From the NCBI RefSeq assembly GCF_024346955.1, contig NZ_AP024884.1:1178001-1242000 (forward strand): 64,000 bases of DNA, given 5' to 3'. The notes under the pieces were generated by a model. The model was not told where the DNA came from, made no database searches, and saw only the letters and a program-made list of their open reading frames with translations. Origin of the DNA: Vibrio mangrovi. GTDB lineage: Bacteria; Pseudomonadota; Gammaproteobacteria; Enterobacterales; Vibrionaceae. This document shows positions 1 through 8,324 of this stretch, in pieces (position 1 is the stretch's first letter; the number at the start of each line of letters is the position of its first letter). Both the position numbers and the translations under genes were made by a program.

Positions 1-1
1 G

Positions 2-514
2 GCTGAATCTGACATACCAATCATTATGCTGACAGCATTAGGAGAAGAGATCGATAAAATCGTCGGTCTGGAAGTGGGCGCTGATGACTATGTAGCAAAA
101 CCCTTTAATCCCCGGGAATTACTTGCCCGGATCAAGTCAGTACTCAGAAGACATTTTGCCATTCCGAATGTAACACAGCAGATCACCACAAGTCCCGTTC
201 AGTACCAGTTTTCCGGATGGATACTAAACTCAACAACCCGAGAATTAACTAATCCTGATGGGGCACTTATCACTCTGACTTCAACAGAATTTGAGCTGCT
301 GGTTGCATTTCTTTCACACCCGAATGTTGTACTCAGCCGGGAAGATTTGCTCAAACTGGTGCAGGGACGGGGAGCTGATGTTTATGACCGGGCAGTTGAC
401 ACACTGATTAGCCGCCTACGGAAAAAAATCGAAGCTGATCCCAAAATGCCCAAATTGATTAAAACGATTTGGGGTGGTGGATATCAGTTCAGCTGCGAAG
501 TAAAATCGCTATGA
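2..514 (+). CDS. OmpR-family response regulator, 5' end cut by the window
   Basis: The reading frame is open to the left edge, so the N-terminal part of the receiver (including the phospho-acceptor Asp) lies outside the window. What remains has the end of the receiver, with the conserved Lys in VGADDYVAKPFNPRELLARI, followed by a winged-helix DNA-binding domain (LTSTEFELLVAFLSHPNVVLSRE, then DRAVDTLISRLRKKIE and IKTIWGGGYQF). This layout is that of OmpR/PhoB-type regulators, which bind DNA when phosphorylated by a partner kinase. The gene is followed after 25 bp by a histidine kinase on the same strand, almost certainly its partner. The signal sensed cannot be told from the sequence. Confidence 0.9.
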   Translation, partial: AESDIPIIMLTALGEEIDKIVGLEVGADDYVAKPFNPRELLARIKSVLRRHFAIPNVTQQITTSPVQYQFSGWILNSTTRELTNPDGALITLTSTEFELLVAFLSHPNVVLSREDLLKLVQGRGADVYDRAVDTLISRLRKKIEADPKMPKLIKTIWGGGYQFSCEVKSL

Positions 515-539
515 GAATCAAGATATTGAGAGGCACTTC

Positions 540-1952
540 ATGATTCAGTGGTATCAACGTCAAAAACTGATTCATCAGATCGGCTGGATCATCTTTATCG
601 GCTTCTGTGTCAGTGGATTGCTTTCCCTTTACCTGCTTTCATCTGAAAAATCGAAAAACCTGAGTTACCTTTCAACCTCTGGCGCTATTCAGCGGGTTAT
701 CTCAGTTGTCGATATTCTTTCTCAAACGCCACCAGAACTTCATTCATCAATACTCAGAGCCAGCAGTAGTTCAGATCTGTCACTCGCCATTGCAACTTCA
801 CCCAGAATAGAGTCAACAGCTCAAAATCAAGAACTCAACCGACTACGCCGTCAAATGGCATCAGCCGGCATTCAAGAAGTGAACCTATCTCTGATTCAGC
901 AACCTCGCTCAATATTAATTATGTCCGGAAATAATATGGACAACATGCATAACGCCATGATGTCAGGCCGGATGCAAAGAAACCAACCCAATCACCATCG
1001 GGGCTATCTGGCAACGATTGATGGTTCTGTCCGGCTACAAAATGGGAGCTGGCTGAACTTTTCATCCGGCGTTCAAAAAGAGATTATCCACTGGTCTAGT
1101 AGCGTATTGCTCTCTCTGACTCTGGTCATGCTGGGAACAATTCTGATTTCATTGCTGATTGTCCGTCGAGCTTTGAAACCCATTCGGGACCTAGGTACAG
1201 CGGCAGAGACTTTCGCCCAAAAAAAACAAGTCACCCCGGTCAATACTGATGGACCTCAGGATCTCTACCCGACAATCAAAGCATTTAATGAAATGCAAAG
1301 TGAACTGGCAAATTATCTTGAAGAAAGAACAAAGTTACTGGCCGCAATCTCTCACGATTTAAGAACTCCGCTAACCAGTCTCCGGCTCCGGTTAGAATTC
1401 ATTGAAGACAGTGAAGATAAACACCAGATGCTGCGAACCCTGTCAGTCATGGAGAAAATGCTACAAAGTACACTGAGTTTTGCCAAAAATGACACTTACC
1501 GGGAAGCAAGACAACCAACAGATATTCATAGCCTCATGCAGACGATTGTCGACGAATATATGGAAAAGAACACGAATATTATCTATCAGGCACCAGCAAA
1601 TATGATTGAGAATGTTCCTCCTCTGGGTCTGAGAAGAATGACTGAAAATTTGATCAATAACTCGGTTCAGTACGGTGGAGAATCCGTCACTATTACACTA
1701 TCTGTCAAGACAGACCAACAATACCTGACTGTCTCTGTTATCGACACTGGTATTGGAATTGATGCCACCAGACTGACTGATGTCCTCAAACCATTTACCC
1801 GCCTGAACTCAGCCCGGGATACAGACAGCTCAAATGTCGGTCTGGGGCTGTCGATCACGCAATCATTGGCAAAAGCTTATGGTGGCGATTTGACCCTGAC
1901 AAGTAACAAACCACATGGCCTGATTGCAACCTTCACGATTGCATTGCATTAA
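540..1952 (+). CDS. Membrane sensor histidine kinase (EnvZ-like layout)
   Basis: 470 residues. There is a transmembrane segment near residues 15-32, a periplasmic region of about 150 residues, and a second membrane segment near 185-205. A HAMP-like linker (VRRALKPIRDLGTAAETFA) is followed by a DHp H-box (AAISHDLRTPLTSLRLRLEF) and a catalytic ATPase domain with N-box NNSVQYG, G1 DTGIGID and G2 GLGLSI. All key residues are present, so it should be an active kinase. The periplasmic region contains a Met/His/Asn-rich stretch (NNMDNMHNAMMSGRMQRNQPNHHR), which could suggest metal contact, but that is inference. It pairs with the upstream regulator and begins 25 bp after its stop. Confidence 0.92.
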   Translation: MIQWYQRQKLIHQIGWIIFIGFCVSGLLSLYLLSSEKSKNLSYLSTSGAIQRVISVVDILSQTPPELHSSILRASSSSDLSLAIATSPRIESTAQNQELNRLRRQMASAGIQEVNLSLIQQPRSILIMSGNNMDNMHNAMMSGRMQRNQPNHHRGYLATIDGSVRLQNGSWLNFSSGVQKEIIHWSSSVLLSLTLVMLGTILISLLIVRRALKPIRDLGTAAETFAQKKQVTPVNTDGPQDLYPTIKAFNEMQSELANYLEERTKLLAAISHDLRTPLTSLRLRLEFIEDSEDKHQMLRTLSVMEKMLQSTLSFAKNDTYREARQPTDIHSLMQTIVDEYMEKNTNIIYQAPANMIENVPPLGLRRMTENLINNSVQYGGESVTITLSVKTDQQYLTVSVIDTGIGIDATRLTDVLKPFTRLNSARDTDSSNVGLGLSITQSLAKAYGGDLTLTSNKPHGLIATFTIALH

Positions 1953-2048
1953 CTGAATATACCTCTATCAATTGTTATATAAATGTATATTGCTCAATGA
2001 GACACATTTTGCTATTTATAACGAATAATTATTGATGAGGATGTCGAT

Positions 2049-2540
2049 ATGACAAATAGCAAACGGGAACTCACTCTCCGCTTTCTGGCAGAACCCAGTG
2101 ATGTAAATTTCGGAGGTAAAGTTCACGGAGGTGCCGTGATGAAATGGATCGATTTGGCAGCCTACGCCTGTTCGGCAGCCTGGAGCGGTAAATATTGTAT
2201 TACAGCTTATGCCGGCGGTATCCGTTTTGTTGCACCGATTCAGGTTGGCCATCTGGTCGAAGTTACAGCTAAAATCGTCTATACCGGGCGAACATCCATG
2301 CATGTTGCAATCGATGTTCAGGCCAGCGATCCCAAAGTACAGGAAAAACGTCTGACCACACACTGCATCGTCATCATGGTTGCTGTCGATGAACATGGTA
2401 AACCAAGCTCTGTGCCAGAGTGGGTGCCGACAACCCCGGAAGATATTGCACTCAGAGAATCGGCAATTCGCTTAATGAATATGCGTCAGGAAATCGGTGA
2501 AGAAATGGAAGCTCACGTGCAATATCTGAAATCATCCTGA
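2049..2540 (+). CDS. Acyl-CoA thioesterase, hotdog fold (YciA/BACH-like)
   Basis: 163 residues with one hotdog domain. The signature EPSDVNFGGKVHGGAVMKWID carries the usual catalytic-region Asn/Gly/Asp pattern of acyl-CoA thioesterases, and AYAGGIRFVAPIQVGHLVEV follows. Such cytoplasmic enzymes hydrolyse acyl-CoA to free acid and CoA, and usually work as hexamers. The gene stands alone: the kinase upstream ends about 100 bp before it, and a repeat-rich stretch follows. An ATG at 2049 preceded by GAGGATG-type sequence (2037-2043) fits as the start. Chain-length preference cannot be read from the sequence. Confidence 0.88.
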   Translation: MTNSKRELTLRFLAEPSDVNFGGKVHGGAVMKWIDLAAYACSAAWSGKYCITAYAGGIRFVAPIQVGHLVEVTAKIVYTGRTSMHVAIDVQASDPKVQEKRLTTHCIVIMVAVDEHGKPSSVPEWVPTTPEDIALRESAIRLMNMRQEIGEEMEAHVQYLKSS

Positions 2541-2569
2541 CCCATCGCAAACTGGAGCTCCCAGTTTAG

Positions 2570-2655
2570 GCGTCCGGTTTATGGCGTCTGTCCCTCTAAC
2601 TATCTTATGACGCCTGTCCCTTTAACTAGGCACTTTCTGGTGCCTGTCCTCCCAA
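2570..2655. repeat. Cluster of three CTGTCC-type short repeats (locus A)
   Basis: Three copies of a G(T/C)(G/C)(T/C)CTGTCC-like motif occur about 27-30 bp apart (2584-2593, 2610-2619, 2640-2649). A short inverted repeat AGGCAC/GTGCCT lies at 2628-2633 and 2640-2645. Similar motifs occur at 43311-43421 and 48389-48460, and in complementary orientation at 41987-42025, next to the transposase gene at 42209-43165. They look like REP-type sequences served by a REP-associated transposase. Confidence 0.55.
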
Positions 2656-2737
2656 CGTGTTATGTTATAAACATAAGATTCCCATCGGCAAACATGCCAT
2701 GAAGAAACCTAACCCAAATACAAATTCGGACCACATC

Positions 2738-3277
2738 ATGAAAAGCGAGCTTTACCTGCGTGCATTAGAACGTCAGGATTTACGTTTTATTCACAACCTG
2801 AACAACAACAGAAATATCATGTCGTACTGGTTTGAAGAACCATACGAGTCTTTTGATGAACTCGAAGAATTATATAACAAGCATATCCACGACAACGCTG
2901 AAAGGCGTTTCGTTGTAGAGAATGAAAATAATCAATTGATTGGTTTGGTAGAATTAATTGAAATTAACTATATCCACAGAAGTGCTGAGTTTCAGATCAT
3001 TATTGCACCGGAATATCAGGGGAGAGGCTATGCCTCAGATCTCATCAATAAAGCATTAGACTATTCATTTACAATTTTAAACCTGCATAAAATCTATCTT
3101 CACGTTGCAATCGAAAATGAAATTGCACTCCACCTATACCTTAAAGCAGGTTTTGTCGAAGAAGGGCATCTGGTTGAAGAATTCTTCATCAATGGACGCT
3201 ATCAGGATGTCAAACGGATGTATATTTTACAGCACGACTATTTAAGCAAGATAAAATTGGGCTCAACTCACCCATGA
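2738..3277 (+). CDS. speG: Spermidine N-acetyltransferase
   Basis: The protein carries the long conserved block of Vibrio SpeG: residues RFIHNLNNNRNIMSYWFEEPY near the N terminus, HIHDNAERRFVVE, IEINYIHRSAEFQIII, the acetyl-CoA loop PEYQGRGYASDLI, and LVEEFFINGRYQDVKRMYIL at the C terminus. SpeG acetylates spermidine and spermine with acetyl-CoA and protects against polyamine toxicity; the family forms dodecamers. The frame stays open upstream to 2657, but 2738 gives the family's normal start (MKSELYLRALER) and has GGA seven bases upstream. Thus 179 residues, close to the usual length. It is monocistronic. Confidence 0.95.
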   Translation: MKSELYLRALERQDLRFIHNLNNNRNIMSYWFEEPYESFDELEELYNKHIHDNAERRFVVENENNQLIGLVELIEINYIHRSAEFQIIIAPEYQGRGYASDLINKALDYSFTILNLHKIYLHVAIENEIALHLYLKAGFVEEGHLVEEFFINGRYQDVKRMYILQHDYLSKIKLGSTHP

Positions 3278-3351
3278 GAGCAGGTCATCGCCATCCTCCG
3301 GTGTGGCTTCCCATCTAAAGGAAGGAAACCACGCCTTGTCGGGCAGATAAT

Positions 3352-3633
3352 TCAGGTCCGGTACAACACCTTGACCACATGCCAGCCAAATTTGGTTTTA
3401 ACCAACACGGGCTTCAGTACTTCTCCCTGAAAGCAGACTTTGTCAAATGCAGGAACCATTTGCCCCTGACGAAACTCACCCAGATCACCACCTTTCTTCC
3501 CGGATGGACACAAAGAATATTTTCTGGCAAGCGTTTGAAATTTAGCACCTTTCTTTAGTTGCTGCAGGATATCTTCTGCCTGATTCTTATGTTTCACCAA
3601 AATATGTAAAGCTGCTGCTGCTGTTCTCGCCAT
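3352..3633 (-). CDS. ppiC: Small parvulin-type peptidyl-prolyl isomerase
   Basis: 93 residues, a single rotamase domain without a signal peptide, so cytoplasmic. Family motifs are AALHILVKHKNQAEDIL at the N terminus, FQTLARKYSLCPSGKKGGDLGEF in the middle, GQMVPAFDKVCF and VKTKFGWHVVKVL at the C terminus. It matches E. coli PpiC in length and order of motifs. The enzyme catalyses cis/trans isomerisation of Xaa-Pro bonds. It stands alone, convergent with speG (75 bp between stops). Confidence 0.95.
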   Translation of the reverse strand: MARTAAAALHILVKHKNQAEDILQQLKKGAKFQTLARKYSLCPSGKKGGDLGEFRQGQMVPAFDKVCFQGEVLKPVLVKTKFGWHVVKVLYRT

Positions 3634-3709
3634 GATATTTCCTCCTCACCCGAAGGCCGCGAAGTGTAGCGAAATTCAGAGATAAAGTCATTATGACCAA
3701 CAGATCTGA

Positions 3710-4051
3710 CTATTCGATAAATTCTCGAAGTGCACCATATTCCACTTTGATTTGATTGATATGATTATCATATCTTCTCATTTTTATAATCGAGCTGATA
3801 ATCAGATATGCACCCAATACAATAAGTGCCAGATTTAAGAGCCCAAGCGGAATCAACAAATGCAAGACGTGAAAAAGGTCGTAATACTTCGAGGTTGCAA
3901 TCAGTACACTGAATACCGACATTGGCAAAGCAAACACCGCGATCCCCGTACGCATGATCGAAAGCGATGTTCTTTTCTCAGCCAGTAAAAGCTGAATTTC
4001 ACCCATAATAGTCGGATCAATTGCCTTAAGCTGGAAATCCTGCTGTTCCAT
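3710..4051 (-). CDS. Small inner-membrane protein, DUF202/YidH-like
   Basis: 113 residues. A short cytoplasmic N terminus is followed by LLAEKRTSLSIMRTGIAVFALPMSVFSVLI and a second hydrophobic segment LLIPLGLLNLALIVLGAYLII. The 'AEKRTSLSIMRTGIA' block just before the first membrane segment is like the LANERTFLAWIRTGLA signature of DUF202 membrane proteins. Function is unknown. It lies between ppiC and a chemoreceptor-like gene, all on the minus strand, with no tight coupling. Confidence 0.6.
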   Translation of the reverse strand: MEQQDFQLKAIDPTIMGEIQLLLAEKRTSLSIMRTGIAVFALPMSVFSVLIATSKYYDLFHVLHLLIPLGLLNLALIVLGAYLIISSIIKMRRYDNHINQIKVEYGALREFIE

Positions 4052-4150
4052 ATTCTCTCACAACATATAAAGCACTGTAGAAAGAGTATCACCTCGGAGT
4101 ACGACCATAAAGACTGACTTTACGATTGATCAAATCATTTCATCTCCAGA

Positions 4151-5464
4151 CTAAAGCCGTTGATTAAACTCTTCTATCGCCCCAACCACTTTTTTGGCTC
4201 CTTCCTGAATTTCAGAGATAACCACACCGGCATCGTTAGAAAGGCTCAAACCATCTTTTGCCCTCAGTTGCCCATTTTCAATTAATTCCACTGCTTTTTC
4301 TGTCAATTTCTGGTTTTTCCCGACAACATCAACAATTTCAGAAGTTGTCTTACTGGTCCGCAGTGCCAGTTCCCGAACTTCATCAGCAACCACGGCAAAT
4401 CCCCGGCCCTGATCACCAGCTCTGGCAGCCTCAATTGCAGCATTGAGTGCCAGAAGATTAGTCTGATCTGCAATCCCACTGATATTACCAACCAGATCGC
4501 TAACCGTTTTAGACAGTTCATCCAGATCTTTGATTCCCTGACATGCCAGCATCATCTGTTGTTCAAGCTCTTCCATAGTGCGAATCGTATCCTGAATAAC
4601 ACCCTGTCCTTTTGAAGCCTGAATATCCGTCGACTGTGAGATCTCATAAGCGATATTCGCTGCATCAGAAATAGCCAGCTCCCGATTCACCTGATCTGTA
4701 ATCACCGTGGCAAACTTAACAACTTTATATAAATCGCCGTGATTATTATGGATAGGATTATAAGAAGCCTCTAACCATACAGGATGACCGTGGCTATCAA
4801 TGCGCTTGAAGCGCTCGGAAACAAACTGCCCACTTCTCAATTTACGCCAGAAAGCCTCGTATTCGGAAGAGTTATACAACTCCGGTTCACAGAATATTCG
4901 GTGGTGTTTACCGACAATCTGCTCTTTCGTATATCCCATTGCCCGCAGAAAATTCTCATTGGCGGTCAGAACATGTCCCTCCAAGTCAAACTCGATCACC
5001 GCCGTTGAACGGAGTAAAGCAGCGATCATATCTTCATGTTCCCGGGAAGTGCGGATTGTCTGAGTCAGTTCAGATGCATACAGCAAAAAATATTGCAGAT
5101 GTTTCTTCGTATCATATATCGGCTGTAGTATGGCTCTTAACCAGGCTTCTTCACCATTACCTTTCAAAACCTGGATCGCACCATTCCAGTGCTTTCCCTC
5201 TGCCAATGCTGAATTTAAACGTTTGTAGTGACCTGTAGAACGCTCTTTTGACGGAACCATCTCCGTCATTTTCTTTCCTTCCAGTTCACGCTGCTCATAT
5301 CTCATTTCTTCAGCAAAAATTCTATTCACCGCAGAGATAGCGCCGGCGGGAGTAAGCCGTACTGTTAACATCTCATCATCAAGCCCATCATGCATCTGCT
5401 TTATTAAATGAAGTTCTTTTTTTAAAGACTCATTCTCTTTAGCTATCGAACGGTTGAAAAGCAT
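4151..5464 (-). CDS. Soluble PAS-PAS methyl-accepting chemotaxis-type protein
   Basis: 437 residues with no membrane segment. An N-terminal coiled stretch is followed by two PAS domains (about residues 33-145 and 150-265; the second has ENFLRAMGYTKEQIVGKHHRIF and SHGHPVWLEASYNPI). Then comes a signalling hairpin with the kinase-control tip GIADQTNLLALNAAIEAARAGDQGRGFAVVADEV near residues 330-363. The hairpin is short: only about 75 residues follow the tip, so the usual C-terminal methylation helix is cut down. This is the layout of cytoplasmic Aer-like/PAS chemoreceptors, which sense redox, light or a small ligand and modulate CheA. It lies head to head with cheV (375 bp apart), which supports a chemotaxis role. 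Confidence 0.88.
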   Translation of the reverse strand: MLFNRSIAKENESLKKELHLIKQMHDGLDDEMLTVRLTPAGAISAVNRIFAEEMRYEQRELEGKKMTEMVPSKERSTGHYKRLNSALAEGKHWNGAIQVLKGNGEEAWLRAILQPIYDTKKHLQYFLLYASELTQTIRTSREHEDMIAALLRSTAVIEFDLEGHVLTANENFLRAMGYTKEQIVGKHHRIFCEPELYNSSEYEAFWRKLRSGQFVSERFKRIDSHGHPVWLEASYNPIHNNHGDLYKVVKFATVITDQVNRELAISDAANIAYEISQSTDIQASKGQGVIQDTIRTMEELEQQMMLACQGIKDLDELSKTVSDLVGNISGIADQTNLLALNAAIEAARAGDQGRGFAVVADEVRELALRTSKTTSEIVDVVGKNQKLTEKAVELIENGQLRAKDGLSLSNDAGVVISEIQEGAKKVVGAIEEFNQRL

Positions 5465-5838
5465 GAATACACCTCTCTATATCAATCAAGAAAACAGATA
5501 AAATCTAACAAGTGGACCTTTTCAGCATAGACGATAAATTTCATATTGACTTATCAGTTCCTATCTTTGAACAACCGCCGGCGGCTGGGGGAAATATTAG
5601 ATATCAGGCTGGAGATATATCGTTTGCCACAAATACCGGACATTATGAAAATATCCGCACTAAAACTAGTGAATTAATCGATAAATCGCTGTTTTGCAGT
5701 ATGCTTACAACATAGTAAGAAGAAGAGTTTCCTGCGCAAATTATCTGGAAAGAACTCAATGTACCAGTTGATTGGAACTCGCATCTTGGAGCAATTTAAG
5801 TATAGTATTGGCGTAAGTCTTGTTTAAGGTAAATCACC
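5465..5838. other. Intergenic region between divergent chemoreceptor and cheV genes
   Basis: 374 bp, expected to hold both promoters. I see no RNA gene or convincing operator. A 67-codon open frame on the plus strand (5512-5715) has no family features and no ribosome binding site I would trust. Confidence 0.5.
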
Positions 5839-6756
5839 ATGGCGAAAACCGTAAGTAAAGCCAATCAATCGCAAGGTATGCTGATGTTTACACTCAACCT
5901 GAAACGTCAGTTGTTTGCTATTGGCACCTTAAAGATTCGAGAAATTGTGTCCTATCAGCCTATGACGCAGATTCCGTATTCTCATCACAATGTGGTCGGA
6001 ACGGTAACCATTCGCAATATGACCATTCCTGTTATCGATATGGCTGCGGCTATTGGCTTTCGGCCCATTCCCCGCGAAGAGTATCAAAACTGTTACCTAA
6101 TCGTGACCGACTGTCTGCGCACCGTTGTTGCATTTATGGTGCGTACAATTGAAAAAATCATTGAATGCGACTGGCGTTCTATCGAATCAACTCCCTCAAC
6201 TGCCGGACATCACGTCTTTGTCACCGGAATCACGCGTTATAAGGACAATATTGTTCAGATGCTGGATGTAGAGTTGCTGCTTTCGAAAATTTATCCGCAG
6301 TATGAATCGGCAAAAATTCCGATTCTGACTGACGTCGAACGGGAAAAACTGAAATCCTTTAATATTCTGCTGGTTGATGATTCCAGTATTGCCAGAAAAC
6401 AGCTGGCCGATGCGCTGGACGGCATTAATATTCCCTATGATATCTGTAAAAATGGTACAGAAGGTCTGCAACTGATGCGCGACAAGGCCGAACAGGGAAA
6501 CCCCATCGACATTCTGGTCAGCGATATCGAAATGCCGGGCCTTGACGGCTATGAACTGGCATTCGAGATACAAAATGATGATGCTTTAAATCATGCCTAC
6601 ATTATTCTTCATACTTCACTGTCCAGTGAAATTTGTGTTGACAGAGCCAGACAGGTTGGTGCACATGAAGCTCTGGAAAAATTCCATTCTACAGAGTTAG
6701 TTGAAGCCATGCTGCGCGGCGCAACCAAGTTACAAGAGCGGGCATTCAGTAGCTAA
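5839..6756 (+). CDS. cheV: Chemotaxis coupling protein CheV (CheW domain plus receiver)
   Basis: 305 residues. Residues about 12-155 form a CheW-like coupling domain (FAIGTLKIREIVSYQPMTQIP, VGTVTIRNMTIPVIDMAAAIG). Residues about 176-300 form a response-regulator receiver with the acidic pair in NILLVDDSS and the phospho-acceptor Asp in ILVSDIEMPGLDGYEL. CheV couples chemoreceptors to CheA and adapts through phosphorylation of its receiver. Many Vibrio carry several cheV paralogs; this one opposes a soluble chemoreceptor gene. A hairpin terminator follows. Confidence 0.95.
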   Translation: MAKTVSKANQSQGMLMFTLNLKRQLFAIGTLKIREIVSYQPMTQIPYSHHNVVGTVTIRNMTIPVIDMAAAIGFRPIPREEYQNCYLIVTDCLRTVVAFMVRTIEKIIECDWRSIESTPSTAGHHVFVTGITRYKDNIVQMLDVELLLSKIYPQYESAKIPILTDVEREKLKSFNILLVDDSSIARKQLADALDGINIPYDICKNGTEGLQLMRDKAEQGNPIDILVSDIEMPGLDGYELAFEIQNDDALNHAYIILHTSLSSEICVDRARQVGAHEALEKFHSTELVEAMLRGATKLQERAFSS

Positions 6757-6780
6757 GTAGCTAACTAACCTATCTCATTA

Positions 6781-6824
6781 TTCTCCGGTATCTTCATATA
6801 TGCCGGAGAATTTCTCTTCTTTTC
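6781..6824 (+). terminator. Rho-independent terminator after cheV
   Basis: Stem TTCTCCGG (6781-6788) pairs with CCGGAGAA (6803-6810), followed by a T-rich tail (TTTCTCTTCTTTT). It lies 24 bp after the cheV stop. Confidence 0.75.
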
Positions 6825-6861
6825 GTTCACATCCCACACCATTCAATATAAGGAAAGAATT

Positions 6862-7479
6862 ATGAACCCTTGGATCGACTGGGTAAAACAACTTCAGGCA
6901 ATTAGTCAGGCTGGGCTGACATATTCAAAAGATAAATTTGATATTGAGCGATTTCAGCAACTTGGTGATATTTCCCATCAGATGTTTTCACATCTCAGCG
7001 ACGCACCGGTTGAACAGATCAGTGCTGTATTTTTCCCCGAATCCGGTTACCCGACACCTAAGATTGATTTGCGTGCCGCTGTCATTCAGGATGGAAAAAT
7101 TCTTTTGGTCAGAGAACGTGAAGATGATTGCTGGACCATGCCCGGAGGCTGGGGTGACGTTTGTGAAACACCCAAACAAGGTGTAGTTCGTGAAGTTGAA
7201 GAAGAGTCAGGTTTTATCGTCGCCTCTCCCCGGCTTTATGCCGTCAAAGATCGGGCTGTCCATCCTTATCAGCCACTCTTTCCGTTTCACATTTATAAGA
7301 TGTTCTTCCTTTGTGAACTGATTGATGGTGAGGCAACAGAAAATATCGAGATTTCAGAGATCGATTTTTTCTCGCCGCACAACCTGCCACCACTATCTGA
7401 AAGCAGAGTGTTAGCCCAAGACATTCATATGGCTTTTGATGCCTGGGAAAATGGTATCTCTGAGGTGTATATCGATTAA
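6862..7479 (+). CDS. Nudix hydrolase with N-terminal helical domain
   Basis: 205 residues. An N-terminal helical part (about 1-60, the Nudix_N-type extension: WIDWVKQLQAISQAGLTYSKDKFDIERF) precedes a Nudix domain. The box fits GX5EX7REUXEEXGU exactly (GWGDVCETPKQGVVREVEEE then SGF), so the catalytic glutamates are intact. Proteins of this layout are annotated as ADP-ribose or related nucleoside-diphosphate hydrolases; the true substrate is not certain. It starts 38 bp after the cheV terminator with AAGGAAAG as ribosome binding site, and probably has its own promoter. Confidence 0.88.
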   Translation: MNPWIDWVKQLQAISQAGLTYSKDKFDIERFQQLGDISHQMFSHLSDAPVEQISAVFFPESGYPTPKIDLRAAVIQDGKILLVREREDDCWTMPGGWGDVCETPKQGVVREVEEESGFIVASPRLYAVKDRAVHPYQPLFPFHIYKMFFLCELIDGEATENIEISEIDFFSPHNLPPLSESRVLAQDIHMAFDAWENGISEVYID

Positions 7480-7492
7480 TGATCGATGAATG

Positions 7493-7537
7493 GATGAAGC
7501 GTGTATCGATTCTGAGAGAACCGATACACGCTTCATC
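7493..7537. terminator. 16-bp perfect hairpin between convergent genes
   Basis: Arms at 7493-7508 and 7522-7537 (GATGAAGCGTGTATCG and its complement) are perfectly complementary with a 13-base loop. No T-run follows on either side. Probably a bidirectional terminator or RNA-stability hairpin for the Nudix gene and the convergent gene at 7576-8169. Confidence 0.55.
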
Positions 7538-7575
7538 AGGTGAAATGCCGGAGTGAAACCGCGTAAAGTCATGAA

Positions 7576-8169
7576 CTAGTCAATATTGAAACTAATATCC
7601 AACTGATAATCTGCTTCATCTTTTGACTGATACTCTTTGTTTTCACTACAAACCTGAGGATGTCCCAGCTCATCCGCTTTTACCAGACTGACCCAGTGAC
7701 GAAGACCTAATGTTGCATGACTTTCGGACGCGACAGAGTTCAGATGAGTATAGGTTTCCAGCTGAATATCATCGATAGATACCGGCTCAGGCATTCCTGT
7801 GCCTTTTCCATTCCCCAGCGTAACTTCAACATGACATCCGTCCCCATTGCGGAATACAATTGCTTCCGGATTATGCCGGTCCCCAATATAAGCCACGAAA
7901 TGTTTTGGGTAACGAAGGCCGGTATGACGTCCATCCTTGAAGTAAACCATCAGATGACGGTAGTCGACCACATATCCTGTTACGTCACAGTGTGATCCTT
8001 CATGCAGTGGGAAAAGCTGATCAAGCAACTGCTTTGCCTGAAGCTGCTTCTCTTGCGCTTGTCCACCACCCAATGTTTCTACAGAAATCACCATCTCTGT
8101 AATAAATTGGTCCGACTGTTGGTTATACGGCTTCTGATTCAACGAACTATGTGGCATTTGCATATTCAT
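7576..8169 (-). CDS. Stand-alone protein resembling the malate synthase G insertion domain
   Basis: 197 residues, no signal peptide. Residues about 44-140 (AKQLLDQLFPLHEGSHCDVT, then GYVVDYRHLMVYFKDGRHTG, KHFVAYIGDRHNPEAIVFRN, HVEVTLG, IDDIQLET) follow, block by block, the region of malate synthase G (GlcB) between its N-terminal helices and the catalytic barrel. GlcB has LFPL/GSH...Y.V..., LK.G....L..P..FVGYRGD...P..IL, HIEIQID and I.DV.LE there. The catalytic barrel of GlcB (including the following DCEDSVAAVD) is absent. So this is a free-standing copy of the MSG-specific alpha/beta insertion, not an enzyme. It is divergent from a regulator of the kind often found beside glyoxylate-shunt genes. 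Start chosen with GAGGA seven bases upstream. Function unknown; a ligand-binding or regulatory role is inference. Confidence 0.65.
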   Translation of the reverse strand: MNMQMPHSSLNQKPYNQQSDQFITEMVISVETLGGGQAQEKQLQAKQLLDQLFPLHEGSHCDVTGYVVDYRHLMVYFKDGRHTGLRYPKHFVAYIGDRHNPEAIVFRNGDGCHVEVTLGNGKGTGMPEPVSIDDIQLETYTHLNSVASESHATLGLRHWVSLVKADELGHPQVCSENKEYQSKDEADYQLDISFNID

Positions 8170-8286
8170 TCATGCGTCCTCTTTGCAGCAAATTTCTCTC
8201 CGTTTCACAATCTCACGTCATGCAACATACTTTTTCGACTGATTCGTGATTTTGCTTACTTTTTAGACTAATCTATTTTTATAAAC

Positions 8287-8316
8287 AATTTCACAACAAA
8301 AATTTCACAGTGTGAA
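8287..8316. promoter_or_regulatory. Candidate operator in front of the DUF3612 regulator
   Basis: Two direct copies of AATTTCACA (8287-8295, 8301-8309) occur, the second forming the inverted repeat TTCACA-G-TGTGAA (8304-8316). This lies only 9 bp upstream of the ATG at 8325 and inside the divergent promoter region. The position suits autoregulation by the encoded XRE protein. No experiment or search backs this. Confidence 0.4.
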
Positions 8317-8324
8317 TTTTACAA

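Noticed and set aside
5512..5715. 67-codon open frame between the chemoreceptor and cheV
   Set aside because: No ribosome binding site, no recognisable domain and poor codon pattern.
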